Shown in pieces: positions 9,068-17,125 of a DNA stretch of 64,000 nt. The stretch is from JAWLAT01 sp041395325. Lineage in GTDB: Bacteria; Pseudomonadota; Gammaproteobacteria; Xanthomonadales; SZUA-5. The stretch is taken from positions 14,518-78,517 of the forward strand of contig JAWLAT010000024.1 in NCBI GenBank assembly GCA_041395325.1, written 5' to 3'. The first letter of the stretch is position 1; each line of letters starts with the position of its first letter. The position numbers were made by a program, and so were the translations under genes. Under the pieces are notes generated by a model that saw nothing but the letters and a program-made list of their open reading frames with translations, was not told the origin of the DNA and searched no databases.

Positions 9068-10099
9068 ATGAGCCTGCGTCTGCTGCAGCTGAAGTGCACC
9101 AGCGAACCCGAAGGTGAGCTGGCCGAACTGATCGATTCACAGCCGGTGTTGAGCCGCAGCGAATGCACCGACGAGGGCTGCACGATCCAGCTGCTGCTGC
9201 GCGCAGAACACGCCGAACGCGTGCTCGACGAGTTGCGCGAGGCGATCGAAGATGGACCGGTGGCGCGGCTGTGTCTGCTACCGGTCGCTGCCACGTTGCC
9301 GCTGCTCGAAGACGACGAGGACGATGTCGAGGACGCGCAGGCACGCGACGAAGAAAGCCCGATCGCCAGCGGCCGCATCTCGCGCGAGGAACTGCTCAGC
9401 GACATCGAGGAGAATCTCGGCATCACGCGAGTCTTTCTGTTCACCAGCCTGCTGGCGACCTTCGTCGCGGCGCTGGGCCTGGTGCGAGACGACGATGTCG
9501 TGCTGATCGGCGCGATGGTCATTGCGCCGCTGCTGGGTCCATTGGTCGCGCTGTCGCTGGGCACGGTGCTGGGTGATTTCTCACTGATCCGGCGGGCACT
9601 GATCACCACCGCAGTCGGCGCCGGGCCCAGCCTGCTGCTGGCCTGTGGGTTGGGACTGCTGCTGCAGGTCGATCCCAGCCTCGATGGCATCGCCCAGCGC
9701 AGCCAGGCCGGTCCAGTCGATGTGCTGCTGGCATTGGCCGCGGGCGCCGCCGGCGTGTTTGCCTTCACCCGCGGCGTGTCGGCGGCGCTGATCGGCGTCA
9801 TGGTCGCAGTCGCCCTGGTGCCGCCGCTGGTGGCCGCCGGCCTGCAGCTGGGTGCCGGCCACGTCGGTCCGGCGGGCGGCGCACTGGCGCTGTTTGCCAT
9901 CAATGTGCTCAGCGTGGTGTTGGCGGGCGTGGCCAGCTTCGCACTGCAGGGGGTGCGTCCACGCAACTGGTGGGAGGCCAAGCGGGCTCGTCGGGCCATG
10001 TGGTCGGCGATTCTCAGCTGCGTGCTGCTGCTGGCCGCCTTGCTGACCGTGATGAGCTATCTGGATGACAGCGACTGGTCGCTGCCGTTCAACTTCTGA
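9068..10099 (+). CDS. DUF389 / TIGR00341 family membrane protein
   Basis: The 343-residue protein has a soluble N-terminal third (a ferredoxin-like segment, then an acidic stretch EDDEDDVEDAQ) and about six membrane helices. The DUF389 hallmark is clear: ENLGITRVFLFTSLLATFVAALGLVRDDDVVLIGAMVIAPLLGP is split across two helices around residues 117-160. The family has no established function; it is often called uncharacterised hydrophobic. It lies directly after the hemerythrin gene and is probably co-transcribed with it. Confidence 0.88.
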   Translation: MSLRLLQLKCTSEPEGELAELIDSQPVLSRSECTDEGCTIQLLLRAEHAERVLDELREAIEDGPVARLCLLPVAATLPLLEDDEDDVEDAQARDEESPIASGRISREELLSDIEENLGITRVFLFTSLLATFVAALGLVRDDDVVLIGAMVIAPLLGPLVALSLGTVLGDFSLIRRALITTAVGAGPSLLLACGLGLLLQVDPSLDGIAQRSQAGPVDVLLALAAGAAGVFAFTRGVSAALIGVMVAVALVPPLVAAGLQLGAGHVGPAGGALALFAINVLSVVLAGVASFALQGVRPRNWWEAKRARRAMWSAILSCVLLLAALLTVMSYLDDSDWSLPFNF

Positions 10100-10161
10100 A
10101 ACTTGCCGTGAATTCGGCGCGCCGATCGGAGCCAGCGCGCCGCGGGCGATCCCAGCTTCGA

Positions 10162-10302
10162 TCAATCCGCCGCATCCTGGATCTCTTCACCCGCCCGCTC
10201 GATGTCCTGACCGGCGCCGTGAATCGTGTTGCAGCCGGTGGTAGCACAGGCGGCAGCGAGCAGCGCGAGTACGGCGGTCAGTTGTCTTGTCGTGTTGTTC
10301 AT
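10162..10302 (-). CDS. Entericidin-like small lipoprotein
   Basis: The 46-residue lipoprotein begins MNNTTRQLTAVLALL and has a lipobox ending in C (TTGC). The mature part, NTIHGAGQDIERAGEEIQDAAD, carries the entericidin A/B signature (NTxxGxGxDI..G..I). AAGGAG lies 7 nt before the ATG at 10302. Entericidins are small envelope lipoproteins linked to stationary-phase and osmotic stress. A sigma-54-like element is upstream at 10366-10382. It converges on the DUF389 gene; a GGCGCGC / GCGCGCC stem (10116-10141) lies between them. Confidence 0.85.
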   Translation of the reverse strand: MNNTTRQLTAVLALLAAACATTGCNTIHGAGQDIERAGEEIQDAAD

Positions 10303-10365
10303 GGTGTGGCTCCTTGCAATGAGGGAGGCTGCGCCGGTCGGGCGACCGAGCGCTGAGGCGAAGCC

Positions 10366-10382
10366 AGCACGGACCATGCCAC
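10366..10382 (-). promoter_or_regulatory. Putative sigma-54 promoter of the entericidin gene (P3)
   Basis: The minus strand reads GTGGCATGGTCCGTGCT. GG-N10-GC spacing is intact; the -24 element differs from TGGCACG at one base. It lies about 65-80 bp upstream of the ATG at 10302. Confidence 0.5.
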
Positions 10383-10437
10383 GGGGTACGCAGCTGGCAT
10401 CCTGCGCGAGCACTCGCCCGAGACCTGGACCATCGTC

Positions 10438-10450
10438 GTGCACATTGCGA
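10438..10450. promoter_or_regulatory. Candidate upstream activator site between P3 and P4
   Basis: GTGCACATTGCGA fits TGCA-N3-TGC. GTGCACATTGC also occurs, inverted, in the site at 20396-20408. It lies 56 bp from the -24 of P3 and 73 bp from that of P4. Confidence 0.4.
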
Positions 10451-10522
10451 CGCCGCTCCCCGCTCCGTCGGGCAATACGCGCGGGGCGAAGCCAATCAGG
10501 GGCGGTCCAGGCCCGTTTCGGG

Positions 10523-10539
10523 CTGGCACAACGCTTGCT
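10523..10539 (+). promoter_or_regulatory. Putative sigma-54 promoter of the cardiolipin synthase gene (P4)
   Basis: CTGGCACAACGCTTGCT is nearly consensus in both halves (TGGCAC and TTGCT) with correct spacing. The expected start site is about 23 nt before the ATG at 10573. Confidence 0.7.
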
Positions 10540-10572
10540 GGATGGATTACGCCCTCCCGACGGATCAACGCG

Positions 10573-11868
10573 ATGGAATGGCTGGTTTTCCTGGGCGGTG
10601 CCGTGACGGCGCTGGCCGGCACGATCATTCAGCAGAATCTGGCCTGGCCGGAAAAGCGCATCCTGCGCCAGCTGGATGATGCGCCGTCGGTCGACCAGAC
10701 CCAGTTCCTGCGCGAAGTCGATGCGCTGCTCGGTCCGCCGGTGTTGTCCGGCAACCGGGTCTCGCTGCTGCAGAACGGTGAGCAGATCTTCCCCGCCATG
10801 CTCGAGGCGATTCGCTCAGCAGAGCGATCCATCACCTTCGAGACCTACATCTACTGGTCCGGTGAAGTCGGAGATGCCTTCGCCGAGGCGCTGTGCGAAC
10901 GCGCCTCGGCAGGTGTGGCCGTGCATGTGTTGATCGACTGGGTTGGCAGCCAGCGCATCGCCCGCGCCACCCTGCAGCGTATGCGCGAGGCCGGCGTCGA
11001 TGTGCGCCTGTATCGGCCGCTGCACTTCTACCAGCTGTGGCGGATGAACAATCGCACCCATCGCAAGCTGCTGGTCATCGATGGACGCATCGGCTTCACC
11101 GGCGGCGTTGGCATTGCCGATCTTTGGCGCGGTCATGCGGCCAATCCCTCGCAATGGCGCGATCTGCATTTCCGGGTGACCGGTCCGGTGGTGGCGCAGA
11201 TGCAGGCCGCCTTCCTCGACAACTGGATACGCACCACCGGGCAGGTGCTGCGCGGCCACGACTATTTCCCCAGCCTGCAGGAAGCGGATGGGGCCGACCG
11301 CCACGATGGCGACCACCCGGTGCGGGCGCAGATGTTCACCAGCTCGCCCAACGGTGGCTCGGACAGCATGCAGCTGATGTATCTGCTGGCAATCGCCTCG
11401 GCACGAAAGAGCATCGACATTGCCGCGGCCTACTTCATTCCCGACCGGCTGATCCTGGCGCAGTTGCGGCAGGCCCGCCGACGCGGCGTGCGGATTCGCG
11501 TGATCATGCCGCATCGACGCACCGACATCGGGCTGGTCCGCCACGCCTCGCGGCGGCTGTGGGGTCGCCTGCTGCGCCACGGCGCGCGGCTGTATCTGTA
11601 CGAACACACGATGTATCACGCCAAGATGCTGATCGTGGATCAGGCGCTGGTCTCGGTCGGATCGACCAACTTCGACAGCCGCTCCTTCCGTCTCAATGAC
11701 GAGGCCAGCCTGAACATCTACGACGAAGCCTTCGGCGCCGCCGCCACCGCGGTCTTCGAAGCCGATCTGGCGCAATCCCGACCGGTCGCCTGGCAGCGCT
11801 GGTTGCGCCGCTCCTGGTGGTCGCGCCTGCGCGAGCGAATTGCCGGTCTGGTCGATTCGCAGCTGTAG
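10573..11868 (+). CDS. Cardiolipin synthase-like phospholipase D family protein
   Basis: The 431-residue protein has one N-terminal hydrophobic segment (WLVFLGGAVTALAGTII). It carries the two HxK(x)4D motifs of the PLD superfamily: THRKLLVIDG near residue 170 and YHAKMLIVDQ near 350, the second followed by GSTNFDSRSF. Cardiolipin synthases of this group join phosphatidyl groups in the inner membrane; length and architecture resemble the ClsB/ClsC group rather than ClsA with its two N-terminal helices. Frames open upstream of 10573 would overlap the P4 promoter. The ribosome site is weak, so the start is moderately certain. Confidence 0.87.
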   Translation: MEWLVFLGGAVTALAGTIIQQNLAWPEKRILRQLDDAPSVDQTQFLREVDALLGPPVLSGNRVSLLQNGEQIFPAMLEAIRSAERSITFETYIYWSGEVGDAFAEALCERASAGVAVHVLIDWVGSQRIARATLQRMREAGVDVRLYRPLHFYQLWRMNNRTHRKLLVIDGRIGFTGGVGIADLWRGHAANPSQWRDLHFRVTGPVVAQMQAAFLDNWIRTTGQVLRGHDYFPSLQEADGADRHDGDHPVRAQMFTSSPNGGSDSMQLMYLLAIASARKSIDIAAAYFIPDRLILAQLRQARRRGVRIRVIMPHRRTDIGLVRHASRRLWGRLLRHGARLYLYEHTMYHAKMLIVDQALVSVGSTNFDSRSFRLNDEASLNIYDEAFGAAATAVFEADLAQSRPVAWQRWLRRSWWSRLRERIAGLVDSQL

Positions 11869-11982
11869 CGGGCCCCTTTCAGCACCCCATCCACGCTGCA
11901 GGTCGTCGATACCAGGCGCGCCGAGTCCTGAGTTCGGTGCCTGGTGAGGTGTACTGCAACGACCTCGAACGACTCCTGCACC

Positions 11983-12041
11983 CATTGGCGTTGTTCGTCG
12001 TCACCGTGGCACTGCCATGCCTCCTCTTCTCGCCTTGCCCC
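11983..12041 (-). repeat. Dispersed intergenic repeat, copy B
   Basis: Read on the minus strand, this stretch contains GGGCAAGGCGAGA, GGAGGCATGGCA and CCA.GG.GACGA in the same order and spacing as bases ~15217-15270 on the plus strand. About 40 of 50 positions agree. In one frame both translate to a similar ARREEEAWQ.HGDDEQR-like peptide. Confidence 0.6.
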
Positions 12042-12204
12042 AAGCAAGGAAACTTCAGAAACACCATCGGCGTCCTCGCGGCGCACCGTCGCGCCTCACC
12101 AATCGGCCCTGGCTGCGGCTCACCGGTCACAGCCAGCCCCGTCTTCCGCCAGATCCTGCGTCCGATCGGCTGATCCGAGCGGCGAACTCGACCCCGATCG
12201 CCGC

Positions 12205-12217
12205 CATGCAAATTGCG
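12205..12217. promoter_or_regulatory. Candidate upstream activator site for P5
   Basis: ATGCAAATTGCGC fits TGCA-N3-TGC and closely resembles the sites at 17241-17253 (minus) and 21895-21907. It is about 155 bp upstream of the P5 -24 element. Confidence 0.35.
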
Positions 12218-12319
12218 CCGACCGGCGTGCCGCAGTCGTGCGTTCTGCCCATCGATCAGTCATTCCGGCGCCAGAGGACTGCGCGCCACGCCTTCGAGAA
12301 ACAACTTTTTTCTACGTTA

Positions 12320-12332
12320 ATTCAATATCTTG
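12320..12332 (+). promoter_or_regulatory. IHF-like site upstream of P5
   Basis: ATTCAATATCTTG matches WATCAANNNNTTR with one mismatch and lies in AT-rich DNA about 40 bp upstream of the -24 element. Confidence 0.35.
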
Positions 12333-12371
12333 CGATAAACAGGCTCATTGTCTGGCAAGCCAATGGCAAAG

Positions 12372-12388
12372 CTGGCACGCCGGCTGCA
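12372..12388 (+). promoter_or_regulatory. Putative sigma-54 promoter of the glycine-zipper lipoprotein operon (P5)
   Basis: CTGGCACGCCGGCTGCA has a perfect TGGCACG and a CTGCA -12 element with 10 nt between GG and GC. The expected start site is about 27 nt before the ATG at 12427. Confidence 0.72.
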
Positions 12389-12426
12389 ATACAGAGCCTG
12401 CAACTGCACAGCAACGGAGAAAGACC

Positions 12427-12882
12427 ATGAAAGCGATCAAGTTGACTTTGGTGACCGCACTGGCCGTGGGCATGACCGCCTGTGCCAGCAGTGGTCCGGG
12501 CTATGGCGGTGGCTACGGCTACCAGAACTCCCGCTCGCACTACAGCACCTGTGCCCGGTGCGGCGAGGTGGTGCACATCGAGCGCTACTACCAGGAAGGC
12601 CGCAGCAGCGGTGGTGGTGCCGTCGCCGGTGCCATCGTCGGTGGCCTGCTCGGCAACCAGGTCGGCAAGGGCGATGGCCGCAAGGCTGCCACGGCCGCCG
12701 GAGCGATCGCCGGCGGCGTAGCCGGCAACGCCATCGAGAAGAACGCTCGTGAGGGCATGCGCTACGAAGTGCACATCGCGATGGACAACGGTCGTCGCGA
12801 AATCGTCCACCAGCGTGATCTGGACGGTGTCTACGAAGGTGCCCGCGTCACGGTCAGCAATGGCCGGGTCAACCTGCTCTAA
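12427..12882 (+). CDS. Glycine-zipper outer-membrane lipoprotein (SlyB/Pcp-like)
   Basis: The 151-residue lipoprotein has a signal peptide ending at MTAC near residue 17. A Gly/Tyr-rich stretch follows, then a CARC pair. A glycine-zipper hairpin comes next, GGGAVAGAIVGGLLGNQVG and AAGAIAGGVAGNAIE around residues 60-105. The C-terminal beta-rich part resembles SlyB-type proteins. Such proteins sit in the outer membrane and stabilise the envelope under stress. GGAGAAAG precedes the ATG at 12427. It heads a run of three plus-strand envelope genes and has a sigma-54 promoter. Confidence 0.85.
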   Translation: MKAIKLTLVTALAVGMTACASSGPGYGGGYGYQNSRSHYSTCARCGEVVHIERYYQEGRSSGGGAVAGAIVGGLLGNQVGKGDGRKAATAAGAIAGGVAGNAIEKNAREGMRYEVHIAMDNGRREIVHQRDLDGVYEGARVTVSNGRVNLL

Positions 12883-12927
12883 ACACGCAACCCACTCAAC
12901 CCTGATCCATTCCCCTAGGAGAACGAC

Positions 12928-13374
12928 ATGAATGCGCCTTACCGTTTGACCATCCTGGCTGCGGCCATGACTGCCCTGGTGGCCTGCAGCGAATCGCCGC
13001 AGGAAACCCGCGAGGATGTCGCCCAGGCCCAGCGTGAAGCCGCCCAGGAAGTGGCCGACGCCCGTGCCGATGCTCGAGAGAACGTGGCCGATGCGCGTCA
13101 GGATCTGGCCGAGACCATGCAGGACCAGCGTGAGGAGCTGGCTGCGGAAGGTCGCGAGGCCGGTGAGGAGATTGGAGAGGCCAGCCAGGACGTGGCCGAG
13201 GCGGCCAATGACGGCGCCTATGAGATCGGCATGGCCAAGGCCGAAGGTGCGTACAAGGTGGCGCTGGAGCGCTGCGACGGCCTGAAGGGCGACGCGCAGG
13301 ACAGCTGCGAAGAGCGCGCCGAAGTGGCCTATGAAGCGGCCAAGACCGAACTCGACCGTCGCTACGACGGATGA
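12928..13374 (+). CDS. Small coiled-coil lipoprotein of unknown function
   Basis: The 148-residue lipoprotein has a lipobox LVAC at about residue 19. The mature part is almost entirely Ala/Glu/Arg/Gln-rich helix (REDVAQAQREAAQEVADARADARE and onward), with heptad-like repeats and two Cys near the C-terminus (ERCDGLKG and DSCEER) that could form a disulfide. I do not recognise a named family; it resembles envelope-spanning helical lipoproteins. GGAGAA precedes the ATG. It lies 45 bp after the glycine-zipper gene, probably in the same operon, and is followed by a strong terminator. Confidence 0.75.
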   Translation: MNAPYRLTILAAAMTALVACSESPQETREDVAQAQREAAQEVADARADARENVADARQDLAETMQDQREELAAEGREAGEEIGEASQDVAEAANDGAYEIGMAKAEGAYKVALERCDGLKGDAQDSCEERAEVAYEAAKTELDRRYDG

Positions 13375-13387
13375 GCGATCCCACTGA

Positions 13388-13419
13388 CCGATGGCCGGGC
13401 CTCCCGGCCATCGGCGTTT
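13388..13419 (+). terminator. Hairpin after the lipoprotein pair
   Basis: A perfect 12-bp stem, CCGATGGCCGGG (13388-13399) and its complement (13103 + 300, i.e. 13403-13414), has a 3-nt loop and is followed by CGTTTCT. It is likely a rho-independent terminator, perhaps leaky because the M23 gene starts only 20 bp later. Confidence 0.65.
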
Positions 13420-13441
13420 CTGGCGCTGACTGGAGGTCCTG

Positions 13442-14323
13442 ATGAAACCCCTGATCCTGCTCTCTGCTTCCCTGCTGCTGCCGACCGTGGCGTCGGCCAG
13501 CCAGGTCACCGCCCAGCAGGGCGGCGTGGCCCGCTGGGCCGAACCCAAGGCCAGCGCCTGTGGCTTCATGGGCGAGCGCTATCCCGCCGTTGACGGCGAG
13601 TGCTATTACCCCGTCGATTTCCAGGCCAAGACTGGCATTCACGAGATCGCCCTCTATGACGAGGACGGTGTGCAACATCTGGGCAGCCTGCGCGTACTGC
13701 CCACCGATTTCCCCGAAGTCGAGATCGAGCTGGACGACGACAGACTGGTGACGCTGGAAGGTGAAGACCGCACTCGCCACGGCGAGGAACGGCAGGCCGT
13801 ACTCAGCGCCTTGTCAGTCAGCGCCGACCAGCCACAGTTCGAGCTGCCGCTGGAAGGTCCGGTGGCCTCCATTCCCGCCAGCGAAGACGATTTCGGCAGC
13901 GAACGTATTTTCAATGGCAAGGCGACCAGCCACCACACCGGACGCGATGCACCGGTCAGTGTCGGTACGCCGTTGCATGCGGTGGCCGACGGCACTGTGG
14001 TGCTGGCGGCCGATCACCTGCTGACCGGCAAGGCGGTCTACGTCGACCACGGCGGCGGTCTGGTCAGCATGCTGTTCCACCTGTCCGAACTGGACGTCAC
14101 CACCGGCGATGAGGTCAAGCAGGGTCAGGTGCTGGGCAAGGTCGGTTCGACCGGCCGCTCAACGGGTCCACACATGCACCTGGGTCTGCGCTGGATGGAC
14201 CAGCGAATCGATCCCTACCTGCTGCTGGAGGACCCCGAGCAGTTGCCGAGTGTGGCCGATACCCGCGCCGAAGCCACGGCCAAGATCGAAGAGGCCGAGG
14301 AGATGGAGCCGGCCGAAGGTTGA
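13442..14323 (+). CDS. M23 family (LytM-type) peptidase
   Basis: The 293-residue protein has a signal peptide (cleavage near ASA-SQ, residue 20) and an N-terminal beta-rich region of about 120 residues. The C-terminal LytM fold has the first zinc-binding motif HTGRD near residue 166 and the second GPHMHLGL near residue 242, so the ligands H, D and H are present. The family cleaves peptidoglycan cross-links or, when degenerate, activates amidases; an intact set suggests a real endopeptidase. The protein ends in an acidic tail. GGAGG precedes the ATG. A hairpin separates it from the lipoprotein gene upstream. Confidence 0.88.
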   Translation: MKPLILLSASLLLPTVASASQVTAQQGGVARWAEPKASACGFMGERYPAVDGECYYPVDFQAKTGIHEIALYDEDGVQHLGSLRVLPTDFPEVEIELDDDRLVTLEGEDRTRHGEERQAVLSALSVSADQPQFELPLEGPVASIPASEDDFGSERIFNGKATSHHTGRDAPVSVGTPLHAVADGTVVLAADHLLTGKAVYVDHGGGLVSMLFHLSELDVTTGDEVKQGQVLGKVGSTGRSTGPHMHLGLRWMDQRIDPYLLLEDPEQLPSVADTRAEATAKIEEAEEMEPAEG

Positions 14324-14436
14324 GTCAGCCCCCGCAGCGGCGCTGCCGGGCCCGCCATCCCCTGGATCGCGAGTTCGGCACGCCGCTGAAGGCGTTCGCA
14401 CAGCGACAACCACTCCCGCGCGCCCTCGCCTGTCGC

Positions 14437-14877
14437 TTACGCCTGGCCGGCGACCCAGCGACTCCAGTAGCTCAGCACCAGCGACAGTTCCGGATCCCGG
14501 CGCAACTCATTGCGCGTCAACGGCATCGCATTGGCCCACTCGGCATTGGCGATGCTCTGGAACTCCGCTTCCGGTGGCTCACAAAAGCCCATGAAGAAGC
14601 CTTCGAAGTGCCGTTCCGGTACGACATCCTCGAACAACACCTTGATCTGGTGATGCCGAGCTGAGCCCTCGATGCGGGCATAGGCAGCACGCACGCCGTT
14701 GGCCGGTCCCTCCAGGTACTGGAAAAACCGACCCAGATGATGAAACAGCACCCCACTGACACCCACGTGGCAGTTGAAGTTGCGGGCATCGTCCAGCAGT
14801 TCGGCCAATTCGTCTGCGCTGAACTGCCGCAGCGCCTGACTTTCATAGGCCTTACCGACCAGTTCGGCTGTGCTCAT
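14437..14877 (-). CDS. BLUF-domain blue-light sensor
   Basis: The 146-residue protein is a single BLUF domain plus a ~45-residue tail. The flavin-network residues of AppA/YcgF-type BLUF proteins are present: Tyr11 (KAYES), Asn35 (RNFN), Gln53 (RFFQYLEGP) and Met96 (FFMGF). The nearby semi-conserved Trp is replaced by Phe. No output domain such as EAL or a cyclase is attached, so it should act on a separate partner protein. AAAGGAG precedes the ATG. No sigma-54 element was seen upstream. Confidence 0.85.
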   Translation of the reverse strand: MSTAELVGKAYESQALRQFSADELAELLDDARNFNCHVGVSGVLFHHLGRFFQYLEGPANGVRAAYARIEGSARHHQIKVLFEDVVPERHFEGFFMGFCEPPEAEFQSIANAEWANAMPLTRNELRRDPELSLVLSYWSRWVAGQA

Positions 14878-15024
14878 CCGGCTCCTTTGTCGAATTCATT
14901 CACGGGAACGTGAAGTTAACGTGGTAGCCGTCCAGAAACCTTAAGCGCGCTTAATGCTTTCACCATCGTTGACGTGTGTGAGCAGGTGCGTCGCTGCGCC
15001 TGACTGCCCATCGCAAACGCACCT

Positions 15025-15153
15025 TTCGACGGGCTCAGAGCAAACGGGCGCTCGCAAGCTGCGAGCCGTGCCTGGCGTACGAACCTCGCGATGGCCCACT
15101 TCACCTCGAATCCACGCGGCACGCACCCCACCGCTCATCCTGAGGCTATCGAA
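15025..15153. repeat. Inverted pair of TTCGAC-CTCAG intergenic elements
   Basis: Bases 15025-15047 (plus) and 15131-15153 (minus) share the pattern TTCGAYRGSCTCAG followed by CGG at the same distance; about 15 of 23 positions match. The pattern resembles dispersed proteobacterial intergenic repeats; family assignment is not certain. Confidence 0.45.
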
Positions 15154-15216
15154 GGATGCGGTCCGTTGGTGTGGGATTGCGCAGTGACATTGATGATGTC
15201 TGCCGAGCTACTGCGC

Positions 15217-15270
15217 AGGGCAAGGCGAGAGGTGGAGGCATGGCAAGGCCATGGCGACGATGTACAACGT
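15217..15270 (+). repeat. Dispersed intergenic repeat, copy A
   Basis: This is the counterpart of copy B at 11983-12041, in the opposite orientation. Shared blocks include GGGCAAGGCGAGA and GGAGGCATGGCA. Confidence 0.6.
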
Positions 15271-15510
15271 CGCATCCGGGGAAAAAAGGGCGCAGAAAGC
15301 GTAGAAGGTGTGCGGAACACCGCCTCAGGGCAATGAGCGCGTCGATTGGGCGGCATGATGCCCTGAGACAGGCTCAGGGCCGATGCGTAGGTGGGCCGAT
15401 CGGTACCAGGCACCGCGTACGAGCCTGTCGAGTGTGTCCAGCAAGCCAGACAGGCGGGACGGCGAGCCGCTGCAACTCACGCCGCAACGACCCGCCGGCG
15501 GTTGTCGACC

Positions 15511-16245
15511 TCAGCCGGCGCGTGGAAACCAGCTGGTGTCGATGCGGAAATGGCGGTCGGTGAAATCGACCTCGCGACGCAGTGCGGCCTCGTCGACCAG
15601 GCGGATGGACCGCTTGTCACGCTCGATCCGGCTCTCCTGCTGTAAACGCTTGAGCGCGCGACTGACATAGACGTTGCTCAGGCCCGTCGCGTCGCCAATC
15701 ATGCTCTGACTCAACGGCAACTCGAAATGCGGGCCGACGTCTCGGCGGGTGACGCGCAGGCGCGACAGCACCTCGAGCAGAAAGTGTGCAACGCGATGGT
15801 GAGCGCGGCTGCGGCCCATGATGCGGATGCGATCGGCCAGCACGGCGTGCTCAACCATGCCGATGCTGAAGAGCAGCGCGGACAGTCGCGGCGAGCGCAC
15901 GAAGATGTCGTCCAGCGCCGACTTCGGGAAGGGGCAGAGCACGCCATCGGTGGCCGCACACAGCGCGGTGCTGACCCGTTCAAAGGCCACGTCCGGAATC
16001 CCGACGATGTCGCCGGGATAGTGGATATGCAGGATCTGCCGGCCGCCGTCGGCACGCAGTGTGTAGCTGTAGAACCAGCCCGAACGGACCACGTAAAGGC
16101 GTTGCGCCAACGTGCCCTGATCGCGCACCAGGCGGTGCTTGCGATGACGTTCCTCACTCTCCTCGAGCCGCGCCAGCAAGGCTTCGTCCAGCGCGCTGAG
16201 TTGCACATGATGTCCAATCTTTTCGACCAGGCAGCTGCCACTCAT
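15511..16245 (-). CDS. Crp/Fnr family transcriptional regulator
   Basis: The 244-residue protein has an N-terminal cyclic-nucleotide-type beta roll (YVVRSGWFYSYTLRADGGRQILHIHYPGDIVG around residues 50-85), a dimer helix and a C-terminal winged helix (LPLSQSMIGDATGLSNVYVSRALKRLQQE near residues 180-208). The N-terminal Cys cluster of FNR iron-sulfur sensors is missing, so it is not a classic oxygen sensor, and the ligand is unknown. AGGAGGT precedes the ATG at 16245; an in-frame ATG at 16338 lacks such support. It lies between the BLUF and BON genes on the same strand. Confidence 0.88.
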   Translation of the reverse strand: MSGSCLVEKIGHHVQLSALDEALLARLEESEERHRKHRLVRDQGTLAQRLYVVRSGWFYSYTLRADGGRQILHIHYPGDIVGIPDVAFERVSTALCAATDGVLCPFPKSALDDIFVRSPRLSALLFSIGMVEHAVLADRIRIMGRSRAHHRVAHFLLEVLSRLRVTRRDVGPHFELPLSQSMIGDATGLSNVYVSRALKRLQQESRIERDKRSIRLVDEAALRREVDFTDRHFRIDTSWFPRAG

Positions 16246-16385
16246 GCTCCACCTCCTGTTGATTCGGGCTCGCTCCAAGAGCCCTTCGTGTTCGATCTGT
16301 GGCCAAAAAAAGGGGGTGCCCCGTACGGACACCCCCAAGCTCGATTGCTCGCTGTGGGGCGGCCATGGCGCCGCCCGACGGCGGC

Positions 16386-17018
16386 TTACCTCACGATCAG
16401 CGCATCGGCGCGCACCTCACGCACGCCGCGGGTACCCTGTGCCAGCTGGATGGCTTCACTGCGCACCCAGTCGGCCTCGACCACACCGGACAGGTAGACC
16501 ACGTTGCCCTTGGTGGTGACGTCGATCTCCATGCCCTTGACGTCGCGATCGGCCAGCAGCTTGCTCTTCACCTTGCTGGTGATCCAGGCGTCATCGATGG
16601 AGTTGCCGGCGTCGTCGAGCAGTTCGCGGGCCTCACCGGACGCGGTGGCCTGATTGGCGGCCTGGCGAGTCGCGGTGCCCTCGGCGGCGACGATGATCTG
16701 GTTGTCGACCGACACCACACCGTCGGTACCGGCGGCGATGTCACCGGCCGCCAGCTTGTCGGCCAGGGAGTCGGCACCACCGCGCAGGGTGACGTGACCG
16801 TTGACCGTGTCGACATTGATGTCGAAGCCTTCAGTCCGATCATCGGCCAGCAGCGAACTCTTGATCGCGGCGGTCGTGGTGGCGTCCTTGATGGTCTGAC
16901 CGGTGGTGCGCGACTCGGCGGCGGCGCTGTCCTCGGAAGCGGCCTGCGCGGACGGCAACGCGAAGCCCAGCGAGAGGGTCAGGGCGGCGGCAAGACTGCG
17001 AATCTGATTGCGGTTCAT
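16386..17018 (-). CDS. Periplasmic protein with two BON domains
   Basis: The 210-residue protein has a signal peptide (MNRNQIRSLAAALTLSLGF, cleavage near AQA-AS). Two BON domains follow: about residues 45-110 (TTAAIKSSLLADD..EGFDINVDTVNGHVTLRG) and 140-208 (AWITSKVKSKLLADRDVKGMEIDVTT.GNVVYLSG). BON domains bind phospholipid surfaces, as in OsmY and DolP, and typically appear in stress-induced periplasmic proteins. AGGAG precedes the ATG at 17018. A degenerate sigma-54-like element is at 17079-17095. Confidence 0.88.
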   Translation of the reverse strand: MNRNQIRSLAAALTLSLGFALPSAQAASEDSAAAESRTTGQTIKDATTTAAIKSSLLADDRTEGFDINVDTVNGHVTLRGGADSLADKLAAGDIAAGTDGVVSVDNQIIVAAEGTATRQAANQATASGEARELLDDAGNSIDDAWITSKVKSKLLADRDVKGMEIDVTTKGNVVYLSGVVEADWVRSEAIQLAQGTRGVREVRADALIVR

Positions 17019-17078
17019 GTTTTGGCTCCTGTGATGGGGAATCAGGCGCGGACTTCGCCGCTGGCCTGGCACCCTCAA

Positions 17079-17095
17079 TTCAGAACTCGTGCCAA
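17079..17095 (-). promoter_or_regulatory. Weak sigma-54-like promoter of the two-BON gene (P6)
   Basis: The minus strand reads TTGGCACGAGTTCTGAA. The -24 half is perfect but the -12 half has GA in place of GC. It sits about 60-77 bp upstream of the ATG at 17018. Confidence 0.4.
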
Positions 17096-17125
17096 GTTTC
17101 TACGCGATCAAACTGAACTGCTACA

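Larger units (their letters stand above)
11869..12426. other. Intergenic region with a repeat copy and the promoter of the lipoprotein operon
   Basis: No convincing gene is present; open frames here lack a ribosome site and homology. Bases ~11983-12041 are one copy of a diverged repeat (see the repeat entries). The 3' part is AT-rich (about 12300-12340) and holds an IHF-like site and the P5 sigma-54 promoter. Confidence 0.6.
14878..15510. other. Gene-free region with repeat-like sequences
   Basis: I see no supported gene. The stretch contains two inverted TTCGA..GCTCAG-type elements and copy A of the repeat also found at 11983-12041. A third partial CTGAGACAGGCTCAGGGC lies near 15362-15379. 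Confidence 0.55.

Noticed and set aside
10116..10141. GGCGCGC / GCGCGCC stem between DUF389 and entericidin genes as a strong terminator.
   Set aside because: There is no U tract on either strand; kept only as a weak stem mentioned with the entericidin gene.
12397..12412. CTGCAACTGCA just downstream of promoter P5 as another activator site.
   Set aside because: The spacer is 2 nt, not 3, and it lies downstream of the promoter.
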